DNA from: Flabesymbios commensalis
Lineage: Eukaryota; Annelida; Polychaeta; Terebellida; Flabelligeridae
Direction: 5' to 3'
Assembly (NCBI GenBank): GCA_964017125.1
Contig: OZ024903.1
Location: 65,997,163-66,061,162, forward strand
DNA: 64,000 nt
The notes beneath the pieces were generated by a model. It was not told the origin of the DNA, made no database searches, and was given only the letters and a program-made list of their open reading frames with translations. Every line of letters begins with the position of its first letter. Position 1 is the stretch's first letter. Shown piece after piece: positions 23,280-33,716 of this stretch. Made by a program: the position numbers and the translations under genes.

Positions 23280-24074
23280 ATGGAGGTTCAGGAATACGCA
23301 GAGGACGCTTATGACTATAAGTGCGATCATAAGTTCAGAGGAAAAGCCATCATATTTACTAACCGTAAATTTAGGACGGGCACGACGTTGCCACCATTGA
23401 AAAACAGTGACGCTGATTATGCTCACCTGTTCACGTCACTGAAGAAGGCTGGGTTTGAGATAGAAAGATGTAGAGACTTCACCAGAAAAGATGTCCTGAA
23501 GAAGTTACATGACACTGCAGTAGATGACACGCACATCAATGCTGATATGTTCATGTGTATCTTCCTGACATATGGTGATGGTTATCAGGGATTGGTGTAC
23601 GCAAATGATTGTGCCATCACATTGGATGAAATCCAGTTACCATTTACGGGAGATGTATGCCCTAATCTTCTGTGCAAACCCAAGTACTTTGTGTTCCAAG
23701 CTCATGAATATTGTTCCCCAACAGAGACCGATGACGGTGAACTTGATGAGAATCAGCCTCTTTCCCAAACAGTGCCAGCTGATGCTGATTTCCTTTTGCA
23801 TTGGAGTACAATGAAAGATGACACATATTTCTGGGATGGCAGGAAACAGATGGGAACATTGTTCAGCCGAGCTATGGCAAATGAGTTGAAAGAAATGGTA
23901 GCTAGGAATGATGGAGCAGATTTTAAGGATCTTTTTTATCTCACAAATGCTAAGGTGGCAGAGCAGATGGAGATGAATTACAAACTCCAACTAGAAGAAG
24001 ACGACAAGGTTCTGCCTGTGATTGAGGATAGCCTTACCAAGTTTTATCCGTTTCATATGAAAAACTCCGCCTAA
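23280..24074 (+). CDS. intronless caspase-family protein lacking both catalytic residues
   Basis: 264 residues from an ATG in a good context (ACAAAATGG) to TAA. The p20 part starts YKCDHKFRGKAIIFTNRKF near residue 13 and keeps FRTGT (31-35), which includes the S1-pocket arginine (Arg32), then LKKAGFEIERCRDFTRKDVL. At the catalytic histidine, normally in SHG, it has Tyr98 (LTYGDG). At the catalytic cysteine, normally QACRG, it has His142 (FQAHEYC, 139-145). A linker of roughly 148-165 is followed by p10-like ADADFLLHWSTMKDDTYFWD (167-186), with Asp where effector caspases have the SWR arginine, and a C-terminus KVLPVIEDSLTKFYPF. Only about 12 residues precede the fold, so there is no CARD or DED prodomain, and length is effector-like. 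A protease role is unlikely. A decoy or scaffold role, like that of cFLIP, is inference. The frame has no internal break and no visible intron. A 5' non-coding exon or retrocopy origin cannot be excluded. Confidence 0.9.
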   Translation: MEVQEYAEDAYDYKCDHKFRGKAIIFTNRKFRTGTTLPPLKNSDADYAHLFTSLKKAGFEIERCRDFTRKDVLKKLHDTAVDDTHINADMFMCIFLTYGDGYQGLVYANDCAITLDEIQLPFTGDVCPNLLCKPKYFVFQAHEYCSPTETDDGELDENQPLSQTVPADADFLLHWSTMKDDTYFWDGRKQMGTLFSRAMANELKEMVARNDGADFKDLFYLTNAKVAEQMEMNYKLQLEEDDKVLPVIEDSLTKFYPFHMKNSA

Positions 24075-24317
24075 AGAATAACTTGCACGATGGCGGATGA
24101 CTATCAAATACAACGTTGATATTAACAGTTCATAGGCATATAGCCTAACAGTTGATATAACAGTTCAGACATATATATTTGAAGGTAAACACTGCGAAAC
24201 ACAACCTTCAAATTCTTTCACTTTTCTAACTGTAATTTCCACCCAACATTGCCCATGTGAGCTGATTATTGAATGGACTGTTGTGAATATTTGCTGTGCT
24301 TCTCATAATATCAACCG

Positions 24318-24558
24318 TTACAGCGCGGGGATAGACTTTATTTGTCAGAATCTGACGTCTGTAGACGTCAGATTCTGACGACTAAAGTCTATCCCCGCAC
24401 TGTAAGAGTACAAATATTTCTAATGGTCGTAGACCCATAACATAGGTATTCAAATGAATCAGAAAGAGCCAACTAAGACATTTATGATGATTTTAAATTG
24501 AAAAAACCCTTTAGTCTCCATGGTTTAAACAAATATAATACAGCGCTTTAAGGGTTAA
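24318..24558 (+). mobile_element. GCGCGGGG-hairpin element, copy 1
   Basis: 24318-24405 is a long hairpin: TTACAGCGCGGGGATAGACT pairs with the right arm ending CCCCGCACTGTAA, around TCTGACGTCTGTAGACGTCA. A ~150-bp tail follows, ending CAGCGCTTTAAGGGTTAA. Same structure as 27414-27655. Confidence 0.85.
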
Positions 24559-25262
24559 GACACACTTTACTTGGAAATCTACACACTTTGAGGTGAATGC
24601 TGGCAAATGAATGCACTACGCGTTGAACTTGAGAGACAATGGTGACATGATTGGTGTAGGCCTAGGCCTAAATGACATTGTATTGTTTGCCCAGCCTTTT
24701 ATCAGTGTTTATCATGTTTATATAGTCAATCACCATGATCACAGACTGACTCTGGCAGCAGAATGGAATATTAAATGATGTAATCACCTGTTCAAAAGAT
24801 GAGGACAACTTTTTGAGGTTCGTAGCTATGTTCGATTTCATGAAACCAGAGACGTCCTTCCACCATGTCTCTGATGTCCACGTGTGATCATCAGATCATG
24901 GTGATTGAACATCGTGAACTTGAAGAATACGTTGTGATCATGGTGATGTAGTCGCTGTACAACTATGTTTACTCATTGGTGTACTGTAGTGCATCTCAAC
25001 TGGTAGCAATATGGATTATCTCATTCTGTACACATTGCATTGTTTCTCTGTTATGCACATAATCAGTGATAATACATAATATTATGCTGGTCAAAAAGTA
25101 ACTGGTTGATCCATCCACATCTGACTGTTACCTCATTAAACATGTAAAAAATATATTTTTAAACCCAAGTCTCTTCATATCTCATCAGCTGTAATCATGA
25201 TAATGGGCGAGCCTCGCATAATTAAACTTCTGTGAGAAAGGAAAATTTGTGATAATCTATTA
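24559..25262. other. non-coding stretch downstream of the caspase-like gene
   Basis: Contains a possible polyadenylation hexamer ATTAAA near 24769 and CATGATCACAGA/TGATCATCAGATCATGG-type words near 24735-24900 that can pair. No open frame of interest. Confidence 0.35.
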
Positions 25263-25368
25263 CCTAGTAAACACAAGACGTTTCACCAATGTTAGTTTAA
25301 TGTTTGTCCAGCGTCTTAGACTGTGGACCAGCAATAAACCATCATAGTCATGATAGTGTTTGCTAAGT
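25263..25368. mobile_element. 109-bp-class palindromic element, diverged
   Basis: CCTAGTAAACACAAGACG at the left and GATAGTGTTTGCTAAG at the right, with centre TTGTCCAGCGTCTTAGACTG. Confidence 0.65.
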
Positions 25369-25484
25369 TACTATTAAATATGCCTATTAACATGATTAAC
25401 TGATTGAACCATGTATTACAGTAAACATGTAAAAAAAGGCCTATAAATTATATAAAAAAATTCATAATCATGATAATCTGATAA

Positions 25485-25566
25485 TGATGATGATGATGAT
25501 GATGATGAGTATGATGATGATGATGATGATGACGATGACGATGATGATGATGATGATGATGATGAT
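25485..25566. repeat. (ATG)n microsatellite
   Basis: Trinucleotide tract with a few ACG/AGT interruptions. The poly-Met and poly-His frames over it are not genes. Confidence 0.95.
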
Positions 25567-25834
25567 AGAGAGCTGCCCCAGGCTTCTCCATAAATATAGG
25601 CCTAGTGGCTGCATAGTGTGTTGTTATATCCCCCACCTGTATAGTCTACCAAAAGCAGTTTGCTCTTAATAATTTACGCTATTAGGCCCGATGTTACAAA
25701 CAGTTGAAACCTTTTGGTGTAGACAACAATAATTCATACTTTATCAGTTTATACATTTTTTTTTTGTTAAGGATTATCAGTGTATTGGTGTTGTTAAGGA
25801 TTGTAAACGTTGTATTGTAAATAAAATAGTGCCA

Positions 25835-26310
25835 TATCTCCAGACTTGGGCACGATTTATTTGAGTCAGATGTTGATTACGATTATGTTGATTACGATTA
25901 TGCTGTTACCAGGTTACGGACCACATCATATGACCTATGCTGGCCTGGGGACAAAACATGATTATCTGATACACTTTCACGCCGTCGACCTTTCTCACAA
26001 ATCTAAAACTGCAATATTAATGCAGGTGAAATATTAATATAATGGTGTAGTAATGATAAACTGATAAAACATATCTTCAGACTTGAGCACGATTTTTTTT
26101 GTATCAGAGGTTAATTACGATTATGTTGATTACGATTATGCTGTTACCAGGTTACGGACCAAATCATATGACCTATGCTGGCCTGGGGCCAAAACATGAT
26201 TATCTGATACACTTTCACGCCGTCGACCTTTCTCACAAATCTAAGACTGCAATATTAATGCAGGTGAAATATTAATATAATGGTGTAGTAATAATAAACT
26301 GAGAAAACAT
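25835..26310 (+). repeat. tandem duplication of a ~238-bp unit
   Basis: Copies start at 25835 and 26073 with CAGACTTG(G/A)GCACGATTT and share GATTACGATTATGCTGTTAC, GACCTATGCTGGCCTGGGG and CACGCCGTCGACC. Only scattered differences separate them, so duplication is recent. Each copy also has an internal GTTGATTACGATTAT doublet. Confidence 0.92.
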
Positions 26311-27413
26311 GATAAACAGATAAACAAGTTTTGATTTTTTAAATTGAACATGTTGAATATGAACTCATACAATTTTATGCCAGACCTCCCAAATATCCTA
26401 TAAATATGAACCTCTAATATTTTTATACTTTTTATATTTCACCATGATTAGATATTTTTATGTGACAAATTATAGGTTAGAAGTGCCTAATATAGTAGAT
26501 GTAGTATCCATTAGCTTTATCATGTTTATGGTGTATTTTTTTTTATTATTAGAGGGCCTAATGTGCATGGTGTGTGTCAGTTACTTGTTTACCAGTAACT
26601 GCTAGTGTTCTTGCATTAAGACGTTTGTCATAATAACCATGATAACAGCACAATTGATCATGTTGATTAATATGATTAAATACATTTGAAGAGGTATTTG
26701 GGAAATACAATGCAGATTATATAATATCCTAATCAATGTTTATCATTTTGGTGCTGTAACTGCTGTTTGAGATAAATCATAGCTTTCATCATGTTCATTT
26801 CATATGAAAAAATTGTTGAGAGACGCAAAAGAGAGCAAAAATTTCAATTATTGATTATTTTTTTTCAAATAAATTTAATTTTGGTAGCTCAATCGATGTA
26901 ATACTCCCATCCTTGCTCCAATGTCACTGTCACTATTTTCATAATCAAAACAAAATGTGAATACATTTCACGTGATCTTTTGTCATGTTCATATTCTCAT
27001 TGTCATATAACATGTATAAGAGACTAGGTCTGGTAGTGTTTGTTTCGGGAATGATTCATCATACACCAAAAACACTCGATGAGAACCAAGCCCTTCTGTG
27101 GATTATTCGATATACTGGTACCTACGCCATTTTATGTCAGCTGATCTACTAGTAAACAATTAGTAACTTTTTTGCAGGTGACAAATATTATTGTCAAACA
27201 ATGAAACAATTAATTTCTTCAGGGACTCCGTGAGCATGAAAAAATCAATTTTCAACTTTCATAAACATCAATTACAACCACCAAACGGCATTATTAATTA
27301 GCTGACACTTTATTAGCATGTACATAATTAACCTTGCGGCTTAATTAGTGAACCAACTCGGGTATTGGTCATAAAACTACATCTTGATGCACACTGTATT
27401 CGTTGCCTGGAAT
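26311..27413. other. AT-rich non-coding stretch
   Basis: No coding frame, hairpin or tandem structure stood out. Confidence 0.5.
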
Positions 27414-27655
27414 TTACAGCGCGGGGATCGACTTTAGTCGTCAGAATCTGACGTCTGTAGACGTCAGATTCTGCTCGACTAAAGTCAATCCCCGCGCTGT
27501 AAGAATAAAAATATTTCTAATGGCCCTAGACCCATAGCATAGGTATTCAAAAGAATTAGAAAAACGTAACAAAGACATTTATGATGATTTCACATTGAAA
27601 AAACCCTTTTGTCTCCAAGGTTTTCATAAAAAAAATGCAGCGCTTTAAGGGTTAA
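27414..27655 (+). mobile_element. GCGCGGGG-hairpin element, copy 2
   Basis: TTACAGCGCGGGGATCGACT opens an 89-bp hairpin (27414-27502) with CCCCGCGCTGTAA closing it. The tail matches copy 1 (AATATTTCTAATGG, GACATTTATGATGATTT, GCAGCGCTTTAAGGGTTAA). Confidence 0.88.
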
Positions 27656-27757
27656 CTAATGTCAGAAATGCATAAGAGGGATTTCTGATAGTACAACACA
27701 GGTATATAGTATTCCGAATATTTGGTACATTCAGAATAATACGCATGACTCTCTTAA

Positions 27758-27980
27758 CCCTTTGACTTCCAGTCCGGGGTGCATGCCAGGATCCAGATAT
27801 ACTGGTGTAGGAGTTCTATTTTTCGTCATTTGAAGCTGGAATTGCTAACGCAATTTCCAGCTTCAAATGACGAAAAATACATAAATGTAGTATATATTTG
27901 ACGAAAATTTGTGTCATTTTATGGTTACGTTCATTGACGAATGACGATGGAAATTTCCGTCATGTATGGTAGTGAAAAGG
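27758..27980. mobile_element. 223-bp TTAA-flanked MITE with a central hairpin
   Basis: TTAA lies on both sides (27754-27757 and 27981-27984). The ends CCCTTTGACTTCCAG and ATGGTAGTGAAAAGG form an imperfect inverted repeat. Inside, 27818-27878 is a hairpin with arms ATTTTTCGTCATTTGAAGCT and its complement. Confidence 0.75.
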
Positions 27981-28343
27981 TTAAGCAAACAATCATCATA
28001 GCAAATAAATGTTTTGCATATGTTTCACGTAGATGAAAACGACATAAATACTGTTCATTCATATGTATAATGGAGAACACATGTATGTATTAACAGCGAT
28101 TAAGCCTTTTCCCGCCATCTTATTTTATTTGAGCCTTTCCCCACCGGTGCCGCATATATTCGGGTTTTCATTTTTTATTACCACATTAAGTACCACCTTT
28201 TGTCATGTTAAAGATAAAATGTGACATCAATCAGCAATATTTGAAAACAGCTGACCTCCATTTTGTCAAATCAGAATAATTTTCACTCACTTGAAAAAAA
28301 AAATTGCGGTTAAAGGTTTAAATAAATTATTGTCAACCAAGTG

Positions 28344-28400
28344 AAGGTGTGTCTCGCTACCGCGACCCACAACTTCTAGTGGGTGAGAATTACTCTATAG
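28344..28400 (+). repeat. dispersed repeat shared with 63578-63640
   Basis: AGGTGTGTCTCGCTACCGCG and ACCCACAACTTCTAGTGG match the reverse complement of the copy near the window's end. It lies near a cluster of TTAA-type element ends (28103 TTAAGCCTTTTCCCGCC). Confidence 0.75.
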
Positions 28401-28670
28401 ACATAGTCACGCTTAATGCTTTATTAGAGTTAAATGGTGTTTATTTGCTTGTAAGTAGAAATAGTTAATAATTATCACCTGTGGTTTAGCACTTGGAGCT
28501 ACACGTTGATCACTATTAAAACATCTATAAGCACTGATAATCAGATAATCATAATTAGTTGTTGCGGCAATATGTGAAATATACAGTAATAGTTCTTTCA
28601 GACAAGCTGCAAATACATTTCACAGTTAGCCTCACCAGGAGGGTTATGTTTGTGGTCGTGTTTGTCTGTT

Positions 28671-28872
28671 TGTTCGGTCATTCGTTCGTTCGTTCGTTCG
28701 TTCGTTCGTTCGTTCGTTCGTTCGTTCGTTCGTTCGTTCGTTCGTTCTTTCGTTCGTTCGTTTGTTTGTTTGTTTGTTTATTTGTTTGTTTGCTTGTTTG
28801 TTTGTTTGTTTGTTTGTTTGTTTGTTTGTTTGTTTGTTTGTTTGTTTGTTTGTTTGTTTGTTTGTTTGTTTG
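28671..28872. repeat. compound (TTCG)n(TTTG)n microsatellite
   Basis: About 20 TTCG units pass into a long run of TTTG units. The tetramer period yields the SFVRSFVR/CLFVCLFV frames, which are not coding. Confidence 0.96.
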
Positions 28873-30184
28873 TTATTATATCTGTCCGTATAAGCTGATA
28901 AGCAGGATTACTTAGAAAGTAATGGTAATAAACGGATATGCATGAAATTTGTACCAGATGAGGTTTGCAGTCTCTGACTGTCTGTCTAGTTGAGAATGCT
29001 TTACATCAAAGTGCAAAGCTTCAGCTTTAATGTAAGTATGCTACGTTTCAAGTGAAGGCAGGGTAATTAGAAGTTTTACAGTATATATAATTATATAATA
29101 TACCCACTGGTTTTATCACCACCAAAGTTTTTGTACATTAACTTTATGACACCTTACGCAATGTGAGTCACCCTCTGACCCGTCCTAATGTCTTTCTTTA
29201 CGACTACTTACCTTTGCCTCCATAATTATATTAACCATTATTTAAGTGCACATTTTCATTAGCACTTCAAATGACAGTGGAGTGAAAAATGACAATATCC
29301 ATGTAACAAATTTCACATAATTATTATCAATACTTGAAGTGGTTAAGTATTTGATTACATAATTTACCGTTGAGGAGATGGAATTTTATAATTTGTTTAT
29401 GCTAAAACATGTAAAATGTTCATGTGTCTAAATCAGATAATTAAATATTTTTTGTGAAAATGGTAAATAGACATGGGCAACAATATGAAAGAAGTGAGAA
29501 TCAGTGTTAATGACCAAGGTGTTATAATTAAAAATATTGTATTCGTGTTTTTTTTTTTAAAATTTTGCCAGCGGATATATCACCATGATTACTTGATTAC
29601 AGGAACACTCTAAGAAGCTATTATACCTATAACCACTTCATCAAAAAGTAAATCATTAATTCGACAAAATGGCCACTAATACCACGGTGACCCGGGCGGG
29701 ATCTATGATACAAAACATTTCAGTTTACATAGTAGGGTCCAAATCGATGATTCCGTGACCAACCTTCGGCAAGTAAGGGTTGACGAGTGTTTAGGCATGA
29801 CCGGGCCGCGGAACTTCGCCGTTGGCCCGGTAACACTGACCGCCATTTTATATCCACAGCCAGCTGCTGTGGATATACGTTACTCGCGCCGCCTACCGAG
29901 AAAACTCGACTACCATGACGTTGAAATGAATATTTCAAGGGCCATTTTCAGCAGGCGTAAACAGGTAAACTTGTGATATTTTGGACTATTACATTTAAAA
30001 ATGGAGGTCTCTTTGTCAGAGAGAAGTTTGGCGGAATTTTTTAGAACACGAAATCCAAAATATCCGCCTTTCATCACAGTGAAAAAAAACAAATATTAAC
30101 TTATTTCTCCCAGTGGACCTCATTTTTTAATGCATTAAGGTAGAAAATGGATTTATGCAGATCAGCCAGTTTATATTTTAACAG
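28873..30184. other. non-coding stretch
   Basis: A GC-rich patch at 29685-29900 contains a hairpin with arms TATCCACAGC / GCTGTGGATA (about 29852-29876). Short overlapping frames there are on opposite strands and show no family features. Confidence 0.4.
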
Positions 30185-30375
30185 AAGCATTTCGCGTTTG
30201 GCCGAAAACGGCAAAAATCCAAAATGGCCGCCTGCGGCCTTTTAAACTAATTAGATTTTTAACTAATAATCCCATTATCAACAGTTTACTGTGATATGTA
30301 ATCTCAATTTTGGGGTGTGGAACCCATTTCTGGACCTCCAATTACGATTATATGCTTCTGTGACCTTCAATTGTC
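30185..30375 (+). repeat. inverted-repeat arm, left member
   Basis: TTTCGCGTTTGGCCGAA, AAATGGCCGCC and CCCATTTCTGGACCTCCAAT match the reverse complement of 32535-32715. The pair brackets 2.2 kb and may mark the ends of one large decayed element. Confidence 0.65.
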
Positions 30376-30940
30376 ACATGAAGTTCAAAACATGATCAGA
30401 TGTAGCGGTTATACTGAATTTTGTTTTACTAGTGGTCCAATAGTTACAAGAGATATGTCCCTTCTGGCTAACTGTGTTGCACAGAATCTATTTCTGGTAT
30501 CCATTATGTGATTCTAGGCATCAGTGACCTTAATAAGCGTATTCTATGATCTTCAACATGTTCAACAGATCTCCATATGAAGGGTCATGAGAAAGACACA
30601 ACTTATCAATAAGTGATCCAATATTTACATTTCATCAGGGCATATTTCGTTACTAACTGACATGACCGCTATGACGTGACGCAGAATCCATTTCTGGCAT
30701 CAATAATGTCATTCTGAGCATCGGTGACCTTAAAAGCCTTCTTATGCGACTTTCAAACACCATGTCAAGGTAAAAATGACCAGTAGTTGTCACAGGGAAA
30801 ATACAACTTTTAGATAAGTGGTCCAATAGCCACATGTGATTTGTCGTTTCTCACTAACTTTAGGGCACATAATCCATTTCTGGTATCAATAATGTTATTC
30901 TAGGCAACAGTTATCTTATTAATTTAAAAATGGCTGCAAT
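30317..30940 (+). repeat. tandem units of 164-200 bp
   Basis: The word (C/T)ATTTCTGG(T/C/A)ATC recurs at 30325, 30489, 30689 and 30875, each followed by a TNATTCTNNGCATC-type word and GTGACCTT, and later by AGTGGTCCAATA. Diverged, so an older expansion. Confidence 0.7.
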
Positions 30941-31075
30941 TCTGTGACGTCACTCGGTGAAAACAAAGTTATATAACACCCCCTACCCCATACTTCATTC
31001 TGTGAAACGCAGTGACGTCACTCGGTGAAAAGAAGGTTATATAAGAACTCTCCCCCATACTTCATTGTATTAGCC
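30940..31075 (+). promoter_or_regulatory. duplicated TGACGTCA plus TATATAA block
   Basis: Two 68-bp-spaced copies of GTGACGTCACTCGGTGAAAA followed 13-15 bp later by GTTATATAA, at 30944 and 31012. TGACGTCA is the consensus full CRE site, and TATATAA resembles a TATA box at promoter-like spacing. No gene was recognised downstream, so this may be a promoter belonging to a repeat or a chance duplication. Confidence 0.35.
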
Positions 31076-31370
31076 AGCTCAGTGAAAACAAAGGAGGTCG
31101 AGGTCATTGAGTTTCACAGAATGTGCTATTTTAGACGAATTTGGTGACTGAAGATTTTTCAAATTCAAAATGGACGTAGATCAAATTCAAATTTGGCGAG
31201 TGAAAAGAATGAAAATATAAATACAATCGTTTTTTTGCAGAGTTTCAAATCGTTGGTATGGAATCCAATACCAATACTGAATTGCATTTTGTTTATTAAA
31301 TCCACATAACCTGTTTCTCACTATGTGCTCGCTCCTTTAGAGGCGTGGAACTTCCTCGTATCATGCTTGC

Positions 31371-31420
31371 TGGACCCGTTGAGTTGCGACGCTGGTACAG
31401 CATTAAGCCAACATTGGTTA
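31371..31420. mobile_element. half-copy of the palindromic family
   Basis: GCTGGACCCGTTGAGTTGCG and TACAGCATTAAGCCAACATT match one arm and the centre of the family. Confidence 0.35.
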
Positions 31421-31915
31421 GTATAAAACATTATTTATTTACCGAGGATTGTACAATAGCAAAAGCTAATACAGTATACGCTCCTCAAAAGCGTTGCTCA
31501 ATTATGTAGTAATACAATAATACAAAGTGAAGTAGAAAAGTAAAATGAAGTATGCATAAATAATATATTACAAATGAAAAGGTTAAATAAATTGTGAGAA
31601 GTCGTCAAAAGAGGTGTGCAATAATACGTGCAAGTTATAACAGTGAAGTTGTGCATAATCAACTGATTAGCGGCATGCAAATTCTATGATAATGGTGTTT
31701 GACAGTGAAATGAAGTGTGTAATAAAAGTGTGCAATGATATGTGCAAGTTATAATAATAAGGTAGTTCATAATCAACTGAATAACAACATATCGGTATGC
31801 ATATTATATGAAAAGAATAGAATAAAATAAAAAAAAGTAAAATGAAATCTGCATAAATATGTTACCATGGTTACCAGGGTACAGATGAAAAGGTTATATA
31901 AAAAATGAGAAGTTG
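31421..31915. other. AT-rich sequence 3' of the LINE fragment
   Basis: Contains two related ~150-bp stretches (31600-31680 and 31700-31800 share GTGCAA(T)ATA(T/C)GTGCAAGTTAT and CATAATCAACTGA). On the minus strand this would be LINE 3' UTR. No gene seen. Confidence 0.4.
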
Positions 31916-32398
31916 TCAAATAGTTGATAGAATTAATAGATAAATCGCCCAGTAGTATATTATAAAGTCTGATACATCTGTTATTATTTCTACATTTTCA
32001 AAGTCGTTTCCATTCCCTTCTAGAATTATATGCATCAGTGTGGAGTCTGAAGCATGATTTACATATTTACTTAAGGTTTGCATCATTATCGGTCTATGAA
32101 TATTGTAAAGATTACATTTAAGAAAATAATGAAGAGGGGTTTCAACTGCTTCTGTACATTCACATTGGGAAGTATTTAAACATCCTTTCACAAACAAATG
32201 CTTGTTGAGATTACTAAATTCTAAGCGAATCTGGGCTAGTGTTATTTGTATATGTCTATGGTTGAGTTTGAAGTAGCCGTTGCGTGTGATTTTTATTTCG
32301 TGTTTGTAGTGTGCTATCTGTTTTGTGAGTGTGGCAGATCTAAAGTTAGTACATCGGTTCAACTTCGTGTGTTTTCCCGAATAGGTTAATTGAAATTT
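31916..32398 (-). mobile_element. 3' end of a LINE (non-LTR retrotransposon) ORF2
   Basis: The minus-strand frame ends at TAA at 31916-31918 and is open back to about 32400, some 160 residues. It contains LEFSNLNKHLFVKGCLNTSQ followed by CECTEAVETPLHYFLKCNLY. This Cys-x-Cys...Glu-x-x-x-His-(Y/F)-(F/L)-(L)-x-Cys-x-(L)-(Y) signature at the protein's C-terminus, after a LRL.FS.LN.HL phrase, is typical of L2/CR1/I-type LINE polymerases. Upstream sequence to about 32510 may be decayed continuation. No endonuclease or YxDD motif is present here, so this is the usual 5'-truncated copy. Confidence 0.65.
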
Positions 32399-32518
32399 AG
32401 ATTATCTGTGGTCATTCTTTGGATCAAGGCCTATGCTTGGCAAAACATGAAGTTGATTTATCAATAAAAAGTGGTCTGCATAACCATGGTATACATGTTT
32501 CGTTCGTGTAGTATAATC

Positions 32519-32540
32519 AGGGGCGGATCCAGGGGGGTCA
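32519..32540 (+). mobile_element. solitary hAT-like terminus GGGGCGGATCCAGG
   Basis: Same terminal word as the complete element at 58326-58587. The opposite end was not found here, so it is probably truncated by the adjacent inverted-repeat arm. Confidence 0.45.
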
Positions 32541-32715
32541 TTCGGCTAGTCACTATACCCGCTATACTGACCATCTTTTGACCTTTTTATAATTGTAATT
32601 TGAGATCCAGAAATGGATTTCACGCCCAAAAATTAGTAAGAAATTGGGAAAAAAATTCTTTTTTAAAAAAAGCCGCTGGCGGCGATCTTGGAATGCCGGG
32701 TTCGGCCAAACGCGG
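32535..32715 (-). repeat. inverted-repeat arm, right member
   Basis: Reverse complement of the block at 30185-30375: CGCGTTTGGCCGAACC, then a GCCGCCAGCGGC patch and AATCCATTTCTGGATCTCAA on the minus strand. Confidence 0.65.
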
Positions 32716-32734
32716 CTAATAGCCTATAATTATA

Positions 32735-33060
32735 AAAACTAGACTTACCTTTGCTGGCAAAAGTGACACAAGTTTGGACGATCGTTTTTTTTTTATTATT
32801 AATGCTCAGTTTTGGTTGCACTGACGACGTTTTAACCTCACATTTGCTAGAATATGTTTTTTACAAGCTTTCCAACGAGCCTACCCAGAGAGCCCTGCGA
32901 CGCTCGGTTCGAGCCCTGTGACGTCATCAGTTTATTTCGAAACTTGATTTACAACTCCCTCAATAACGGGTATTTCGGGAAAGCAACCTCTTCTCGTTCA
33001 TTTTCAGGTAGGTATCATAACTTAAAAAAAAAAAAAAAAAAAAAAGCTAGGGCTTAGATA
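32735..33060 (+). repeat. unit-start module with A-tract (A copy)
   Basis: Begins near GACTTACCTTTGCTGGCAAA, contains GTTTGGACGATCG and ends in a ~20-nt A-tract before GCTAGGGCTTAG. Copies at about 39976-40301 and 47731-48056. The 67-residue frame over it changes by only two residues between copies but shows no family features and is not called a gene. Confidence 0.85.
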
Positions 33061-33219
33061 ATGGATCAATGTCGCTGGAGTGTTGGCAATTACTCTCTTA
33101 CTCTGGATGATCTGCCAGTCAGTCTGAACTGCTCAGTCATACATGTAAGATGGGGGGCACTGACTCAGTGCTGTTTTAGTGACGGCCCGGCATTTACAGC
33201 GCTCTGCCGGCGTTGAAAC

Positions 33220-33716
33220 AGTGCTGTTTCAGTGCATCGCGGTAATAACTTTTGAAGTACTCAATCAAACTTCGCCAAATTTTCAGGGCAGTCGTCATAA
33301 TGGCTGGGAATGGTGTCTGCAAAATTACAAGAAAAACGGTTCAGAATTGACTTAGATATCAGCGAAAAACGAAAAAAAATGGTTGAAGAAGTGTTGTTTC
33401 AGTGCATCGCATTAATAACTTTTGAAGTACTCAATCAAACTTCGCCAAATTTTCAGGGCAGTCGCCGCCATGGCTGGGGAGGGGGCCTGCAAAATTACGT
33501 GAAAAACGGTTGAGAATTGACTGAGATATCAGCGAAAAACGAAAAAAATGGTTGAAGAAGTGTTGTTTCAGTGCATCGCATTAATAACTTTTGAAGTACT
33601 CAATCAAACTTCGCCAAATTTTCAGGGCAGTCGTCATAATGGCTGGGAATGGTGTCTGCAAAATTACAAGAAAAACGGTTCAGAATTGACTTGGATATCA
33701 GCGAAAAACGGATGCA
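33220..33716 (+). repeat. three tandem ~170-bp blocks (A copy)
   Basis: TGTTTCAGTGCATCGC starts at 33225, 33395 and 33564. Two block types exist, one with CGTCATAATGGCTGGGAATG and one with CGCCGCCATGGCTGGGGAGG. Order in A: first type, second type, first type. The B copy (40466-40957) has the same order, while the C copy (48217-48712) has second, first, first. Confidence 0.92.

Noticed and set aside
25448-25669. Poly-His and poly-Met frames
   Set aside because: Artefacts of the (ATG)n microsatellite.
28559-28915. 118-residue SFVRSF/CLFVCLFV protein
   Set aside because: Generated by the (TTCG)n(TTTG)n microsatellite.
32854-33057. 67-residue frame recurring in all three long units
   Set aside because: Conservation reflects recent copying of the whole unit. 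It ends in a poly-Lys run from the A-tract and has no family features.
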